From Aquirufa nivalisilvae (lineage in GTDB: Bacteria > Bacteroidota > Bacteroidia > Cytophagales > Spirosomataceae): 64,000 nt of DNA. Under the pieces are notes generated by a model. That model had not been told where the DNA came from. It worked only from the letters and a program-made list of their open reading frames with translations, and searched no databases. The position numbers and the translations under genes were made by a program. The stretch lies in contig NZ_SEWX01000004.1 of assembly GCF_004307455.1 (NCBI RefSeq), positions 124,001-188,000 of the forward strand, in the 5' to 3' direction. Positions within the stretch are counted from its first letter, which is position 1. Every line of letters starts with the position of its first letter. Below, in pieces: positions 50,698 to 59,420 of the stretch.

Positions 50698-52296
50698 TTA
50701 AATTTGCTTTTCTACTTGGAATAAAAAATGCTCAAAGTCCCATTCGGGTGCTTCGGTTAGCTTTATTTGTTGCCAAGTGTCTGTCGGATGGATTCTTTCA
50801 CCCAATCCTTCTTTATGTTTTATTTCAATGGGTAAGTCAATTTCCCCAGGTACATTTTTCCATTTGTAGCGTAAAGTATACGTACCGTTAGCTTCCTTCA
50901 GTTGATATACCAAAGTAGGAATATCTGCCCGATTCAGGTAATAGGACATGATGGCTTTGACATTTCGATTCAACTTCTTTTCAAAGAAATTAAGCACTTC
51001 CTCGGCATTCGTATTTTTATGGTAGAAGGTCAAACAAAAGTCTTTGATGGTGCTGAACCAAAGCTTATCATCTGCCACGATGGACCGTAAAGTATGAAAC
51101 ATCCACGTACCTTTGAAATACATATCAGAATCTGGACTTTGGTAATTGACACCATAAGGGCCAATGATGGGGAAGCGATTTTTGATGTTGTTTTTTTGCC
51201 CGTTCAAATAGGACTGAGCCTGCTCCTTACCTGATTTTTCTTCCAAATAAATGGCTTCAGCATAGGTTCCCAAGGCTTCATGAATCCACAAGTCGGCATG
51301 ATCCGTGCAAGAGATGGAATTCCCAAACCACTCATGGGCCGACTCATGTACGATGATGAAATCAAAGCCATAGGCATTGTTTTTGTAATGATTGCCATAG
51401 GCCACAGCACTTTGATGCTCCATTCCCCAATAATCCGTTTCTACAAGCGCATAGCCATCTTTAGGGAAAGGGTAGGGGCCAAAGTACTTTTCAAAGATGC
51501 GCAGCATTTCTTGACTCTGCTGGAAATGTTTTTTAGCTATTTCAGCATTGCTTTGAAGGACGTAATAATCCAAATCCAAGGGCTTGCCATTCAATTGAAT
51601 CATCTTTTCTGACCAATGGGCATAGTCGGCAATGTTAACAGAAACATTATAGGTATTGATGGGGTATTGCACTTTCCAATGATATTCTGTACCGAATGGA
51701 GTGGGTGTGCTTGCCACTAGATTACCATTAGAAACTGCCATTAGGCCTTTTGGGGCCTCGATACGAATATCCATGGATTCGGGTTCATCCCCTGGATGGT
51801 CCTTGCATGGCCACCAAACTGAAGCACCTAGGCCTTCACAGGAAACCGTTACCCAAGGTTTACCTGCTGGATCTTTGGTCCAAGAAAAACCACCATCCCA
51901 AGGTGGGCGAACAGCCTTGCGCGGTTGACCTTGGTAGGAAATTTGAATCTGATGTTTTTGTTTAACTAGTAAAACTCGAGGGAAATCGATGAAAATAGCG
52001 TTGCCATCTCGACGGTATGTTAGGGCTTTGTTTTCAAATACAATTTGGTCAATGGTCAAGTTGGAGAACAGATCTACTTGGATTTGTTTTGTCTTTTCTT
52101 TGACTACAAACTGGATGATATTGGAGCCCGTGATGTAGGTTTTCTCGGGGTCGACCTTCACTTTCAAATCATAGTGCAGCACATCATAGGAAGTACGCGC
52201 AGGCCGTAAACTGCCCCGCAAACTATCCGCATGACTGAACTTTTGGGCAGAGAGGCTAAATGAAAATAGTAATAGAAAGGAAAGTTTCTTTAGCAT
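50698..52296 (-). CDS. M1-family zinc aminopeptidase, secreted
   Basis: 532 residues with a signal peptide (MLKKLSFLLLFSFSLSAQ). M1 peptidases cut N-terminal residues using zinc. The zinc motif is HESAHEWFG (residues 317-325) with the third ligand Glu340 in WIHEALGTYAEAIY. GMEHQSAVAYG (291-301) occupies the place of the family's GAMEN exopeptidase motif. The N-terminal saddle domain (YDVLHYDLKVKVDPEKTYITGSN) is typical; the long C-terminal helical domain is reduced. Probably periplasmic or surface peptide processing. Confidence 0.93.
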   Translation of the reverse strand: MLKKLSFLLLFSFSLSAQKFSHADSLRGSLRPARTSYDVLHYDLKVKVDPEKTYITGSNIIQFVVKEKTKQIQVDLFSNLTIDQIVFENKALTYRRDGNAIFIDFPRVLLVKQKHQIQISYQGQPRKAVRPPWDGGFSWTKDPAGKPWVTVSCEGLGASVWWPCKDHPGDEPESMDIRIEAPKGLMAVSNGNLVASTPTPFGTEYHWKVQYPINTYNVSVNIADYAHWSEKMIQLNGKPLDLDYYVLQSNAEIAKKHFQQSQEMLRIFEKYFGPYPFPKDGYALVETDYWGMEHQSAVAYGNHYKNNAYGFDFIIVHESAHEWFGNSISCTDHADLWIHEALGTYAEAIYLEEKSGKEQAQSYLNGQKNNIKNRFPIIGPYGVNYQSPDSDMYFKGTWMFHTLRSIVADDKLWFSTIKDFCLTFYHKNTNAEEVLNFFEKKLNRNVKAIMSYYLNRADIPTLVYQLKEANGTYTLRYKWKNVPGEIDLPIEIKHKEGLGERIHPTDTWQQIKLTEAPEWDFEHFLFQVEKQI

Positions 52297-52332
52297 GTTG
52301 AATTTTAAAATTTAGATGTCAAAATCTATATA

Positions 52333-52716
52333 TTAAAGTTTACGGGTCCAGTAATTATAGTTAAATATTAGTCTATCAATGACACAATAGCCTGATTCTG
52401 TTTCATAATTTGATATTTTACATGTTGTAGGATAAGAATTCATATATTCCCAAATACGGATAGCCTCTCTATTGGTATTCATTAATGTAATCTTGAGCGT
52501 TTTAACGTGTATTTTTTTGTCTAAACCTCTACTGAAATTCGACAATATCAAGCTTTCAAATAAACTATTATTGGGGCAAAGGCCTTTACTTAGTTCAATT
52601 GTAGAACCTTTCTTGCCATTTGATGTAGCATCTAAACCATTAATCTCCAGAAAAGACATCTCAAGTTTTCCATACTCCACTTTAAAATAATAGTCCGGAT
52701 TGGGATATTCAGTCAT
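52333..52716 (-). CDS. Orphan contractile-tail/injection-system tube-like protein
   Basis: 127 residues. The pattern matches the gp19-like tail tube family of contractile phage tails and injection systems: YYFKVEYGKLEMSFLEINGLDA (compare F-x-V-x-I-x-G-x-x-x-x-F-x-E-V-x-G-L), LSKGLCPNNSLFESLIL near the position of the tube loop, VKTLKITLMNTNREAIRIWEYMNSYPT (sheet and I-x-x-W-x-x-x-N-x-Y-P), and a final VIDRLIFNYNYW. No sheath, baseplate or ATPase gene is nearby. It lies between the M1 peptidase and ahcY. It may be a relic or a domesticated tube subunit. Homology is judged by eye only. Confidence 0.62.
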   Translation of the reverse strand: MTEYPNPDYYFKVEYGKLEMSFLEINGLDATSNGKKGSTIELSKGLCPNNSLFESLILSNFSRGLDKKIHVKTLKITLMNTNREAIRIWEYMNSYPTTCKISNYETESGYCVIDRLIFNYNYWTRKL

Positions 52717-52766
52717 TGGTCATGGGAAGTTTAAAAGTAAAAGTAGCCCAAGAATCACTTGAAAGC

Positions 52767-52798
52767 AAAAAAGCCACCCTCTTGCGAAGGTGGCTTTT
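52767..52798 (-). terminator. Terminator downstream of ahcY
   Basis: Ten-base stem AAAAGCCACC/GGTGGCTTTT around a ten-base loop, followed on the minus strand by a run of T's. It lies about 22 bases beyond the ahcY stop. Confidence 0.85.
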
Positions 52799-52819
52799 GA
52801 AATATAATCTCAAAAAAGA

Positions 52820-54136
52820 CTAGTAACGGTAATGCTCTGGCTTGAATGGACCATTTTGAGGTACACCAATGTATTCCGCTTGATCTTTCTCTAATTTCTC
52901 CAATTTAGCACCAATGTGTGCCAAGTGTAAGAAAGCTACTTTCTCATCCAAATGCTTAGGAAGAATGTATACTTTGTTCTCGTAATTCGCTGAATTAGCC
53001 CAAAGTTCTAATTGAGCTAAAGTTTGATTACAGAATGAGTTCGACATCACAAAAGATGGGTGACCCATCGCACAACCTAAGTTTACCAAACGTCCTTCTG
53101 CTAAAACGATGATGTTTTTTCCATCAATCGTATACATGTCAACCTGTGGTTTGATTTGGTCTTTTGATGCACCGTAGTTATCATTTAACCAAGCCATGTC
53201 AATTTCATTATCAAAGTGACCAATGTTACAAACAATAGCCTTATCCTTCATCGCTTTGAAGTGACGATCACGAATGATTTTCACGTTACCCGTTGCTGTA
53301 ACAAAGATGTTGGCACGACTGGCCGCTTCATCCATCGTTACAACCTCAAAACCGTCCATAGCAGCTTGCAGTGCACAGATTGGGTCAATTTCAGTAACCA
53401 ATACACGGCAACCAGCACCACGTAATGATTCTGCACTACCTTTTCCTACGTCACCATATCCTGCTACAACAGCTACTTTACCAGCTAACATTAAGTCGGT
53501 AGCACGACGAATCGCATCGACTAATGACTCTTTACAGCCGTATTTATTATCAAATTTTGATTTGGTTACAGAGTCGTTCACGTTGATCGCTGGTAAGAAT
53601 AAAGTACCATTTTTCATACGCTCGTATAGACGGTGAACACCCGTAGTTGTTTCCTCAGAAAGTCCTTTGATGCCAGGGATTAATTCTGGATACTCATCAA
53701 ATACCATGTTGGTTAAATCACCACCATCATCCAAAATCATGTTCAATGGTTGTTTTTCTTCTCCGAAAAACAATGTTTGCTCAATACACCAGTTGAATTC
53801 TTCTTCGTTCATACCTTTCCAAGCATAAACAGGGATACCCGCTGCTGCAATAGCTGCTGCTGCGTGATCTTGTGTAGAGAAAATGTTACAAGAAGACCAA
53901 GTAACTTCCGCTCCTAAAGCAGTTAATGTTTCAATCAAAACCGCTGTTTGGATAGTCATGTGCAAACATCCTGCGATGCGTGCTCCTTTTAAAGGTTGAG
54001 CTTTTCCAAATTCAGCACGTAAAGCCATTAATCCTGGCATTTCTGCTTCTGCTAATTGAATCTCTTTACGACCCCAGTCGGCCAATGCAATGTCTTTAAC
54101 TTTAAATGGTACGTAAGTACCGGATTGTGATGCCAT
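52820..54136 (-). CDS. ahcY: Adenosylhomocysteinase
   Basis: 438 residues. It hydrolyses S-adenosylhomocysteine to adenosine and homocysteine, keeping methylation going. Visible: [63 protein letters not shown]-binding [31 protein letters not shown] and GHFDNEIDM, with the C-terminal KPEHYRY typical of bacterial and eukaryotic enzymes. It is followed by a strong terminator and has no operon partner. No SAH riboswitch structure was recognised in its ~150-base upstream region. Confidence 0.97.
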   Translation of the reverse strand: MASQSGTYVPFKVKDIALADWGRKEIQLAEAEMPGLMALRAEFGKAQPLKGARIAGCLHMTIQTAVLIETLTALGAEVTWSSCNIFSTQDHAAAAIAAAGIPVYAWKGMNEEEFNWCIEQTLFFGEEKQPLNMILDDGGDLTNMVFDEYPELIPGIKGLSEETTTGVHRLYERMKNGTLFLPAINVNDSVTKSKFDNKYGCKESLVDAIRRATDLMLAGKVAVVAGYGDVGKGSAESLRGAGCRVLVTEIDPICALQAAMDGFEVVTMDEAASRANIFVTATGNVKIIRDRHFKAMKDKAIVCNIGHFDNEIDMAWLNDNYGASKDQIKPQVDMYTIDGKNIIVLAEGRLVNLGCAMGHPSFVMSNSFCNQTLAQLELWANSANYENKVYILPKHLDEKVAFLHLAHIGAKLEKLEKDQAEYIGVPQNGPFKPEHYRY

Positions 54137-54290
54137 TGTGTATGATGTTGAATTGAATTTTCTTAATAAAGTGCAAAATTAGTTCTTTTTTTGGTAAAGA
54201 GGAAATGTTAGTTATTTAAAGGAACTCAAAAGGAATGAATAGGTTTTCAAACGTTTTTAAATGGCTTTAAATGAGTGAATACGTATGATT

Positions 54291-54839
54291 TTATTCATCA
54301 TTTAATCGCTCTAACCAGTCTTGTTTTGAGATACCGTATTCGAAATGCAATACCTTATTGCCATAATGGTCAAAATCTACTTCTTTTATTTTTTGGGTGC
54401 CCAATTTTTTAATGGCCTTTTGTGAGCGCATATTGTTTGCCCCAATGTGAAAATACACCTGATCCACATATTGGAATGCATAATCCAGTAAAAGCTTCTT
54501 GCAGATGGCATTCGTTTTTCCTCCCCAATAGGCTCTAGAAAGAAAGGTAAAGCCAATCGAAATGCTGGAATTTTCTGGCTTAAAATCATAAAAGCGTGTG
54601 GATCCTATCACTACATTACTTTGGGAATCCAGTATCAAAAATGCAGTTTGACTAGCGACTGCTCCATCAAAAAACAATTGAAATACTTCTCTTCGATAAC
54701 GATCGGAACTAGGATGTTGCTCCCAAATCAAAGGATCTGATGCCACCGCATACAATATCTCAAAATCATTCGGACCTAAAGGTTTAAGTCGAACGGTTTC
54801 ATTTTCAAGAAAATCAGGTTGCCAATTGATGGGTGACAT
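54291..54839 (-). CDS. GNAT N-acetyltransferase (RimJ/RimL type)
   Basis: 182 residues. The RimJ/RimL-like GNAT signature is seen in ENETVRLKPLGPNDFEILYAVASDP, IGSTRFYDFKPENSSISIGFTFLSRAYWG and KLLLDYAFQYVDQVYFHIGANNMRSQKAIKKLGTQK. Such enzymes acetylate N-termini or amino sugars and antibiotics; the substrate is not predictable. No membrane or signal region. It follows murF by 44 bases in the same direction. Confidence 0.86.
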   Translation of the reverse strand: MSPINWQPDFLENETVRLKPLGPNDFEILYAVASDPLIWEQHPSSDRYRREVFQLFFDGAVASQTAFLILDSQSNVVIGSTRFYDFKPENSSISIGFTFLSRAYWGGKTNAICKKLLLDYAFQYVDQVYFHIGANNMRSQKAIKKLGTQKIKEVDFDHYGNKVLHFEYGISKQDWLERLNDE

Positions 54840-54883
54840 GGGTTGATTTTAAATAGATCTGATACATTTAAATTCTCTGGATA

Positions 54884-56176
54884 TTATTCCAAAAAGGGCA
54901 ATACACTTTCTAATGAAATACCTCGAGAGCCTTTCACTAATAAATAACTGTTTTTAATGGGATGATCTTGCAGCCAATTGTGAAGGCCAAATTTATCAGG
55001 AAAATAATAGGCCTTAGGTAAATGAATCAAGGCATGTTGCATGTGTTGACCAACCAATAAGACTTTATCAAATCCTTGTTGGGCTATCAACGCACCCAAA
55101 GCTGCATGTTCTTCCGCAGAAGCATCTCCCAATTCGAACATATCACCGAGTATAACAATTTTTGGATTGTTTTCTGTCTCAGCAAAATGTTGGATGGCAG
55201 CCGCCATCGACGATGGATTGGCATTGTAAGCATCCATCAATACTTGGTTGCTACCAATGTGGATGTATTGAGAACGGTGGTTGGTGGGAATATAACTTCG
55301 AATTCCCTCGTGACATTGCTCATCTGTTAGACCAAAATGTTTGCCTACGGCCAATGCCATTTGAATATTTTCAAAATTATAGATGCCTGGTAAATGACTG
55401 CGAACTTGTAGGCCATCCTTCGTTTGGTAAACCACCGTAGGCTTTGCCTCCACCAATTCTGTATATAAAGAATCATTGGCAATGATCGTGCTTTTAAATA
55501 TTCTTTCTGCATGCATGTCATGCACCACGTTTTTGTCATAAGGCAAAAACACTGTTCCCTCATGCTGAGCTAGAAAGTCGAACAATTCCCCTTTCCCTTT
55601 TTTGATTCCTTCGATACCACCAAAACCTTCTAAATGGGCTTTCCCGATGTTGGTAATTAATCCATGTGTCGGTTGAGCGATGTTAACCAATTCTTCGATG
55701 TCCCCTTGTTTATTGGCCCCCATTTCGATCACAGCAATTTCATGGTTGGCTTGTATGGCCAAAATGGACAGAGGAACACCGATGTGATTATTTAAATTTC
55801 CGGTAGTAGCAAAGCAGTGAAATTTTTGAGACAGAACAGAAAATAATAATTCTTTGGTGGTCGTTTTACCATTTGACCCTGTTAATCCAATGACTGGAAT
55901 GCGCAAGGTTTGACGGTATAGTCTGGCTAAATCTTGCAAAGCTTGTAATCCGTCCTCCACCAAGAGTGTGTTCGGGATGTGAGCAAAAGCTTCATCATCA
56001 ATCACGGCAAATGAAGCACCTTTGGATAATGCTTCTTCTGCCAATTGGTTGGCATTAAAATTGGGACCTTTTAGAGCAAAGAATAGATTACCTGGAGCTA
56101 TCTTGCGAGTATCCGTAGATACACCACTAGCTTGTAAAAATCTTTCTAAAAGTGTTACATTAGAGGTCTTCATCAT
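54884..56176 (-). CDS. murF: UDP-MurNAc-tripeptide-D-Ala-D-Ala ligase
   Basis: 430 residues. It adds D-Ala-D-Ala to the cell-wall precursor in the cytoplasm. Visible: GVSTDTRKIAPGNLFFALKGPNFN, P-loop GLTGSNGKTTTKELL, TTGNLNNHIGVPLSIL, VIEMGANKQGDI, THGLITNIGKAHLEGFGG, and the C-terminal DAYNANPSSMAAAI, VILGDMFELG and VKGSRGISLE. Length is standard. It is the first gene of a short minus-strand unit and is divergent from the FG-GAP protein gene. Confidence 0.96.
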   Translation of the reverse strand: MMKTSNVTLLERFLQASGVSTDTRKIAPGNLFFALKGPNFNANQLAEEALSKGASFAVIDDEAFAHIPNTLLVEDGLQALQDLARLYRQTLRIPVIGLTGSNGKTTTKELLFSVLSQKFHCFATTGNLNNHIGVPLSILAIQANHEIAVIEMGANKQGDIEELVNIAQPTHGLITNIGKAHLEGFGGIEGIKKGKGELFDFLAQHEGTVFLPYDKNVVHDMHAERIFKSTIIANDSLYTELVEAKPTVVYQTKDGLQVRSHLPGIYNFENIQMALAVGKHFGLTDEQCHEGIRSYIPTNHRSQYIHIGSNQVLMDAYNANPSSMAAAIQHFAETENNPKIVILGDMFELGDASAEEHAALGALIAQQGFDKVLLVGQHMQHALIHLPKAYYFPDKFGLHNWLQDHPIKNSYLLVKGSRGISLESVLPFLE

Positions 56177-56214
56177 AATTTAGATTACCAGGGTTTTTGG
56201 CTTACAAATATCGA

Positions 56215-58338
56215 ATGAAAATTTTAGTATTCTTATTTTTTGGATTCCTAAGCTCGGAAATTATTGCCCAGGTCCCATCGTGGAAGCAAAGTTCGCAAAT
56301 CCCCGTTAAAGTCAATCAATCGTTTTTAGCGAATCCATGGGCTGGTGGCTTTAATTCCGTGCAAGTGGAAAGCATGGATTTGAATGCTGATGGACTAGAA
56401 GATTGGGTGATTTTTGATCGGAGTACCCAAAAATTGAGCACTTTTTTGCGGAGTAGAAATGCTTCGGGGCAAATTTCCCAAGTATATAGTCCTCAATTTG
56501 AATCGTATTTTCCCAAAATAGAAAACTGGTTTCATCTAGTAGATTATAATGGAGATGGAAAGAAAGATTTATTCTGCTCTGCTCCAGCTGGTATGAAAAT
56601 ATACCAGCAAATACCAGGGGCAAGCGTTTCCTTTCAAATCTTAGCTGATCCCGTTTACTCCGAAGGTTTTTCGGGAAAAATCAATTTGTATGTAGCAGCT
56701 TCTGATATTCCGGCCATAGGTGATGTTGATGGCGATGGAGATATCGATGTGCTGGCCTTTGAACCTGCAGGACATTATGTGGAATTTCATGAAAATGTAG
56801 CAAGCAAAGGTTCAGGATTGATTCAATTCAAGAAAACGGTGGATTGTTGGGGCGACTTTATTCACAATGATTGTGAAGATGTTGTTTTAGGCAAATCTTG
56901 CAGCACGACCTACATACCTTTTCAAGTAAAAGGCCCTAATCAAGTCATGCATTCAGGGAATAGTCTGGCTTTATTGCCCAACAAAAATGGCTTGCCTGAT
57001 CTCTTGTTTGGTCATGTTTCTTGTCAAAATCTCATTCATTTAATCAATTCGGGAACGGCATCCAAGCCTCAATTCAGTCAGTTGAATTACCATTTTCCAA
57101 CAGGAAACCCCGTTCAAGTAGGTGCTTTTGCCTCTGCTTTTCCCCAAGATGTGAATGGCGATGGGAAATTAGACTTGTTGATATCTAGTAATACCTACGA
57201 TAATGCTTTGTATAGCCAAGATTTCCAACACTCATTAGCCTATTATCAGTGGGATGGTACTACTTGGGAGGAAAAGAATTCGGGCTTTATGCAAGATCAA
57301 ATGTTGGATGTAGGAGAAAATGCCGCACCGCTCTGGTGGGATGCTGATGGGGATGGAGATTTGGATTTGCTGATTGGAAATAGTGGTATTCGTGGAGCTA
57401 GCGGTGTGCGGGCGAGTTTAACTTATTATGAAAATGTAGGTACAGCCCAGCAAGCTTCTTTGCTCTTGAAGAGTAGCGACTTTGGTAATTTTAGTGTCGG
57501 AATTCAAGCCACGGATATTATCCCACAAGTGGTGGAATGGGATGGGAATGGAAAGAAAGAATTATTGATTTCATATCAAACTTTTGTGGGAGCCAAATTA
57601 GCTTTATATACTGCTGATAATAAGTGGCAAGAAATACCCTTATCCATTCTTCAAGTAGGAGAGACTCCCTTGTTTGTGGATTGGAATCAAGATGGAACAT
57701 TGGATTTATTGGTTTTGGAAAAGTCGGGAAGAATACGGTCGTATCAATACAAAACAGATAAATCATTGCTTTTGGATAATCCCAATTGGGCCAATCTGGT
57801 TCAAGACCTAAATTTCATTCCAAAAAGTCTTAGCATATTGGATGTGGATGGGGATGGAAAAATGGAATGCATCGCTTTTGATCGGATGGGTAAAGCACAA
57901 TTGATCAACTACAGTTTGGATGGAAAAAGTGCAACTCGATCAACAGCTTTTACTTGGACGGCTGATTTTGGAGAACGTGTTTGGCCTAGTGCTGCTGATT
58001 GGAATGGGGATGGGAAGATGGATCTTATCTTAGGCTTAGGTGCAGGTGGTGTTCAGTTGTTGGAAAATATAAGTACTAACCCTGTTGCTGAACAGCTAAA
58101 TCAAGATGGCTTACAAGTTTGGCCTAATCCAGGCAAAGGCCCCATTTTTGTGATGAGTGCAGCAGAAGGTGAATTAAGCTTTTGGGATTTACATGGAAGA
58201 GTCATGATGAATCCTATGTCTATTCAAGCCAAAGAAACCAAGACCATTCAAATACCTAAGGGATATCAAGGAAGCTTGTTTGTCCGTTGGCAAAATCTGG
58301 CCGGTCAGACCCTAGTAAAGCGTTTGTTGATCGACTAA
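56215..58338 (+). CDS. Secreted FG-GAP/VCBS-repeat protein with T9SS-like tail
   Basis: About 707 residues from the ATG at 56215, which begins a Sec signal peptide (MKILVFLFFGFLSSEIIAQ); a TTG six codons earlier only adds charged residues. The body contains repeated calcium-binding FG-GAP/VCBS units with D-x-D-x-D-G cores: DLNADGLEDW, DYNGDGKKDL, DVDGDGDIDV, DVNGDGKLDL, DADGDGDLDL, DWNQDGTLDL, DVDGDGKMEC and DWNGDGKMDL. The last ~75 residues (QVWPNPGKGPIFVM..FWDLHGRVMM) look like a type A sorting domain of the type IX secretion system. A propeller-shaped adhesin or surface protein is likely. Its TAA interlocks with the stop of the exporter gene (CTAA). Confidence 0.9.
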   Translation: MKILVFLFFGFLSSEIIAQVPSWKQSSQIPVKVNQSFLANPWAGGFNSVQVESMDLNADGLEDWVIFDRSTQKLSTFLRSRNASGQISQVYSPQFESYFPKIENWFHLVDYNGDGKKDLFCSAPAGMKIYQQIPGASVSFQILADPVYSEGFSGKINLYVAASDIPAIGDVDGDGDIDVLAFEPAGHYVEFHENVASKGSGLIQFKKTVDCWGDFIHNDCEDVVLGKSCSTTYIPFQVKGPNQVMHSGNSLALLPNKNGLPDLLFGHVSCQNLIHLINSGTASKPQFSQLNYHFPTGNPVQVGAFASAFPQDVNGDGKLDLLISSNTYDNALYSQDFQHSLAYYQWDGTTWEEKNSGFMQDQMLDVGENAAPLWWDADGDGDLDLLIGNSGIRGASGVRASLTYYENVGTAQQASLLLKSSDFGNFSVGIQATDIIPQVVEWDGNGKKELLISYQTFVGAKLALYTADNKWQEIPLSILQVGETPLFVDWNQDGTLDLLVLEKSGRIRSYQYKTDKSLLLDNPNWANLVQDLNFIPKSLSILDVDGDGKMECIAFDRMGKAQLINYSLDGKSATRSTAFTWTADFGERVWPSAADWNGDGKMDLILGLGAGGVQLLENISTNPVAEQLNQDGLQVWPNPGKGPIFVMSAAEGELSFWDLHGRVMMNPMSIQAKETKTIQIPKGYQGSLFVRWQNLAGQTLVKRLLID

Positions 58339-59291
58339 AAGAATTTATCAGCCCCAAGGATAATTTGACGAAGGCTAACGATAATAATCACCATACCTAC
58401 TAAAATCATCATGGATTTGATCGGAAGCTTGTTGGCCAACCTGGCTGCAATTGGAGCTGCGACCACACCACCCAAGATTAAGCCAATGATAACCTGCCAG
58501 TAACCTAAGCCAATGACCGTAAAGAAGGTCAAAGAAGAAGCTAAGGATACAAAAAACTCGGTTAGGTTTACACTACCAATGGTGTATTTGGGATGACGAC
58601 CTGAAGCAATCAAGGTAGAAGAAACGATAGGGCCCCAGCCTCCACCACCGATGGAATCTAAGTAACCACCAAAAAGAGCTAACAGGCCTACTTTTTTCAA
58701 TTGACGTTTTTCTTGTCTTTTGATCAATGCCTTACGAATAATGATAGCTCCAAGAAATAAGGTATATATAGAGACAATTGGCTTGATGTACCCAGCATAA
58801 TCCTCTAAACTTGAAATCACATAAGCGCCTAGTATAGCTCCAATGATACCTGGAATTACTAAGGTTTTAAAAAGCTTGGAATTAACATTCCCAAATTTCA
58901 AGTGCATATAACCCGAAACACCCGATGTAAATACTTCGGAAGCATGGACACTAGCCGATGCTGCGGCTGGAGAAATACCCACTGAAAGCAAAAAGGTAGT
59001 AGCTGTAACTCCATAGGCCATACCCAAAGCCCCATCAATCATTTGAGCAATAAAGCCTCCCAGAACATAATAAAGGATTTCAGAATTAACCGAAGAGAAA
59101 ACCACTTCTATTTTTTCAAAAGTCACATAGGTAAACAATAAATGCCCCACAATCATTAAAGCCAAAGCATTACTGATGTGTATAATGACCTCGGTGATGC
59201 TTCTTTCTCGTTTCCAAATGGTTTGCACCGCTTTGAAAATACTGGGGAAGTTTCTCTTTGGTTCTGGACTTGAAGGGATATTTTGGGACAT
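58335..59291 (-). CDS. TauE/SafE-family sulfite exporter-like membrane protein
   Basis: About 318 residues from the ATG at 59291. The frame runs 28 codons further upstream, but a good promoter (TATTTTTG) sits between, so that earlier start would be outside the transcript. Eight membrane helices; the family is seen in LGGFIAQMIDGALGMAYGVTATTFLLSVGISPAAASASVHASEVFTSG, LFGGYLDSIGGGGWGPIVSSTLI and PKYTIGSVNLTEFFVSLASSLTFF. TauE/SafE proteins export sulfite, sulfoacetate or similar anions. An N-terminal cytoplasmic stretch of ~35 residues precedes the first helix. Confidence 0.9.
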   Translation of the reverse strand: MSQNIPSSPEPKRNFPSIFKAVQTIWKRERSITEVIIHISNALALMIVGHLLFTYVTFEKIEVVFSSVNSEILYYVLGGFIAQMIDGALGMAYGVTATTFLLSVGISPAAASASVHASEVFTSGVSGYMHLKFGNVNSKLFKTLVIPGIIGAILGAYVISSLEDYAGYIKPIVSIYTLFLGAIIIRKALIKRQEKRQLKKVGLLALFGGYLDSIGGGGWGPIVSSTLIASGRHPKYTIGSVNLTEFFVSLASSLTFFTVIGLGYWQVIIGLILGGVVAAPIAARLANKLPIKSMMILVGMVIIIVSLRQIILGADKFF

Positions 59292-59319
59292 AATGGTTGA
59301 CCTAAAGTAAAATCGCCTA

Positions 59320-59350
59320 CAAAAATAGTAGAGTTTATCTAATCTACCAA
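59320..59350 (-). promoter_or_regulatory. Promoter of the TauE/SafE gene
   Basis: On the minus strand TTG, a 20-base spacer and TATTTTTG match the Bacteroidota -33/-7 layout. The leader before ATG 59291 would be about 20 bases. It supports the shorter gene start. Confidence 0.55.
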
Positions 59351-59420
59351 TAAAGTAGAGTAAATATTTTTTCATAAAAAAGCCGTAATTTGCATTCCTT
59401 TTTTAAAATGATAAAAATTT

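Noticed and set aside
52333-52716. A complete injection system or prophage around the tube-like gene
   Set aside because: All neighbours are metabolic or cell-wall genes; no other tail, capsid or ATPase gene is visible.
54137-54290. An SAH or SAM riboswitch before ahcY
   Set aside because: No convincing stems or conserved riboswitch core could be folded by eye; a covariance search would settle it.
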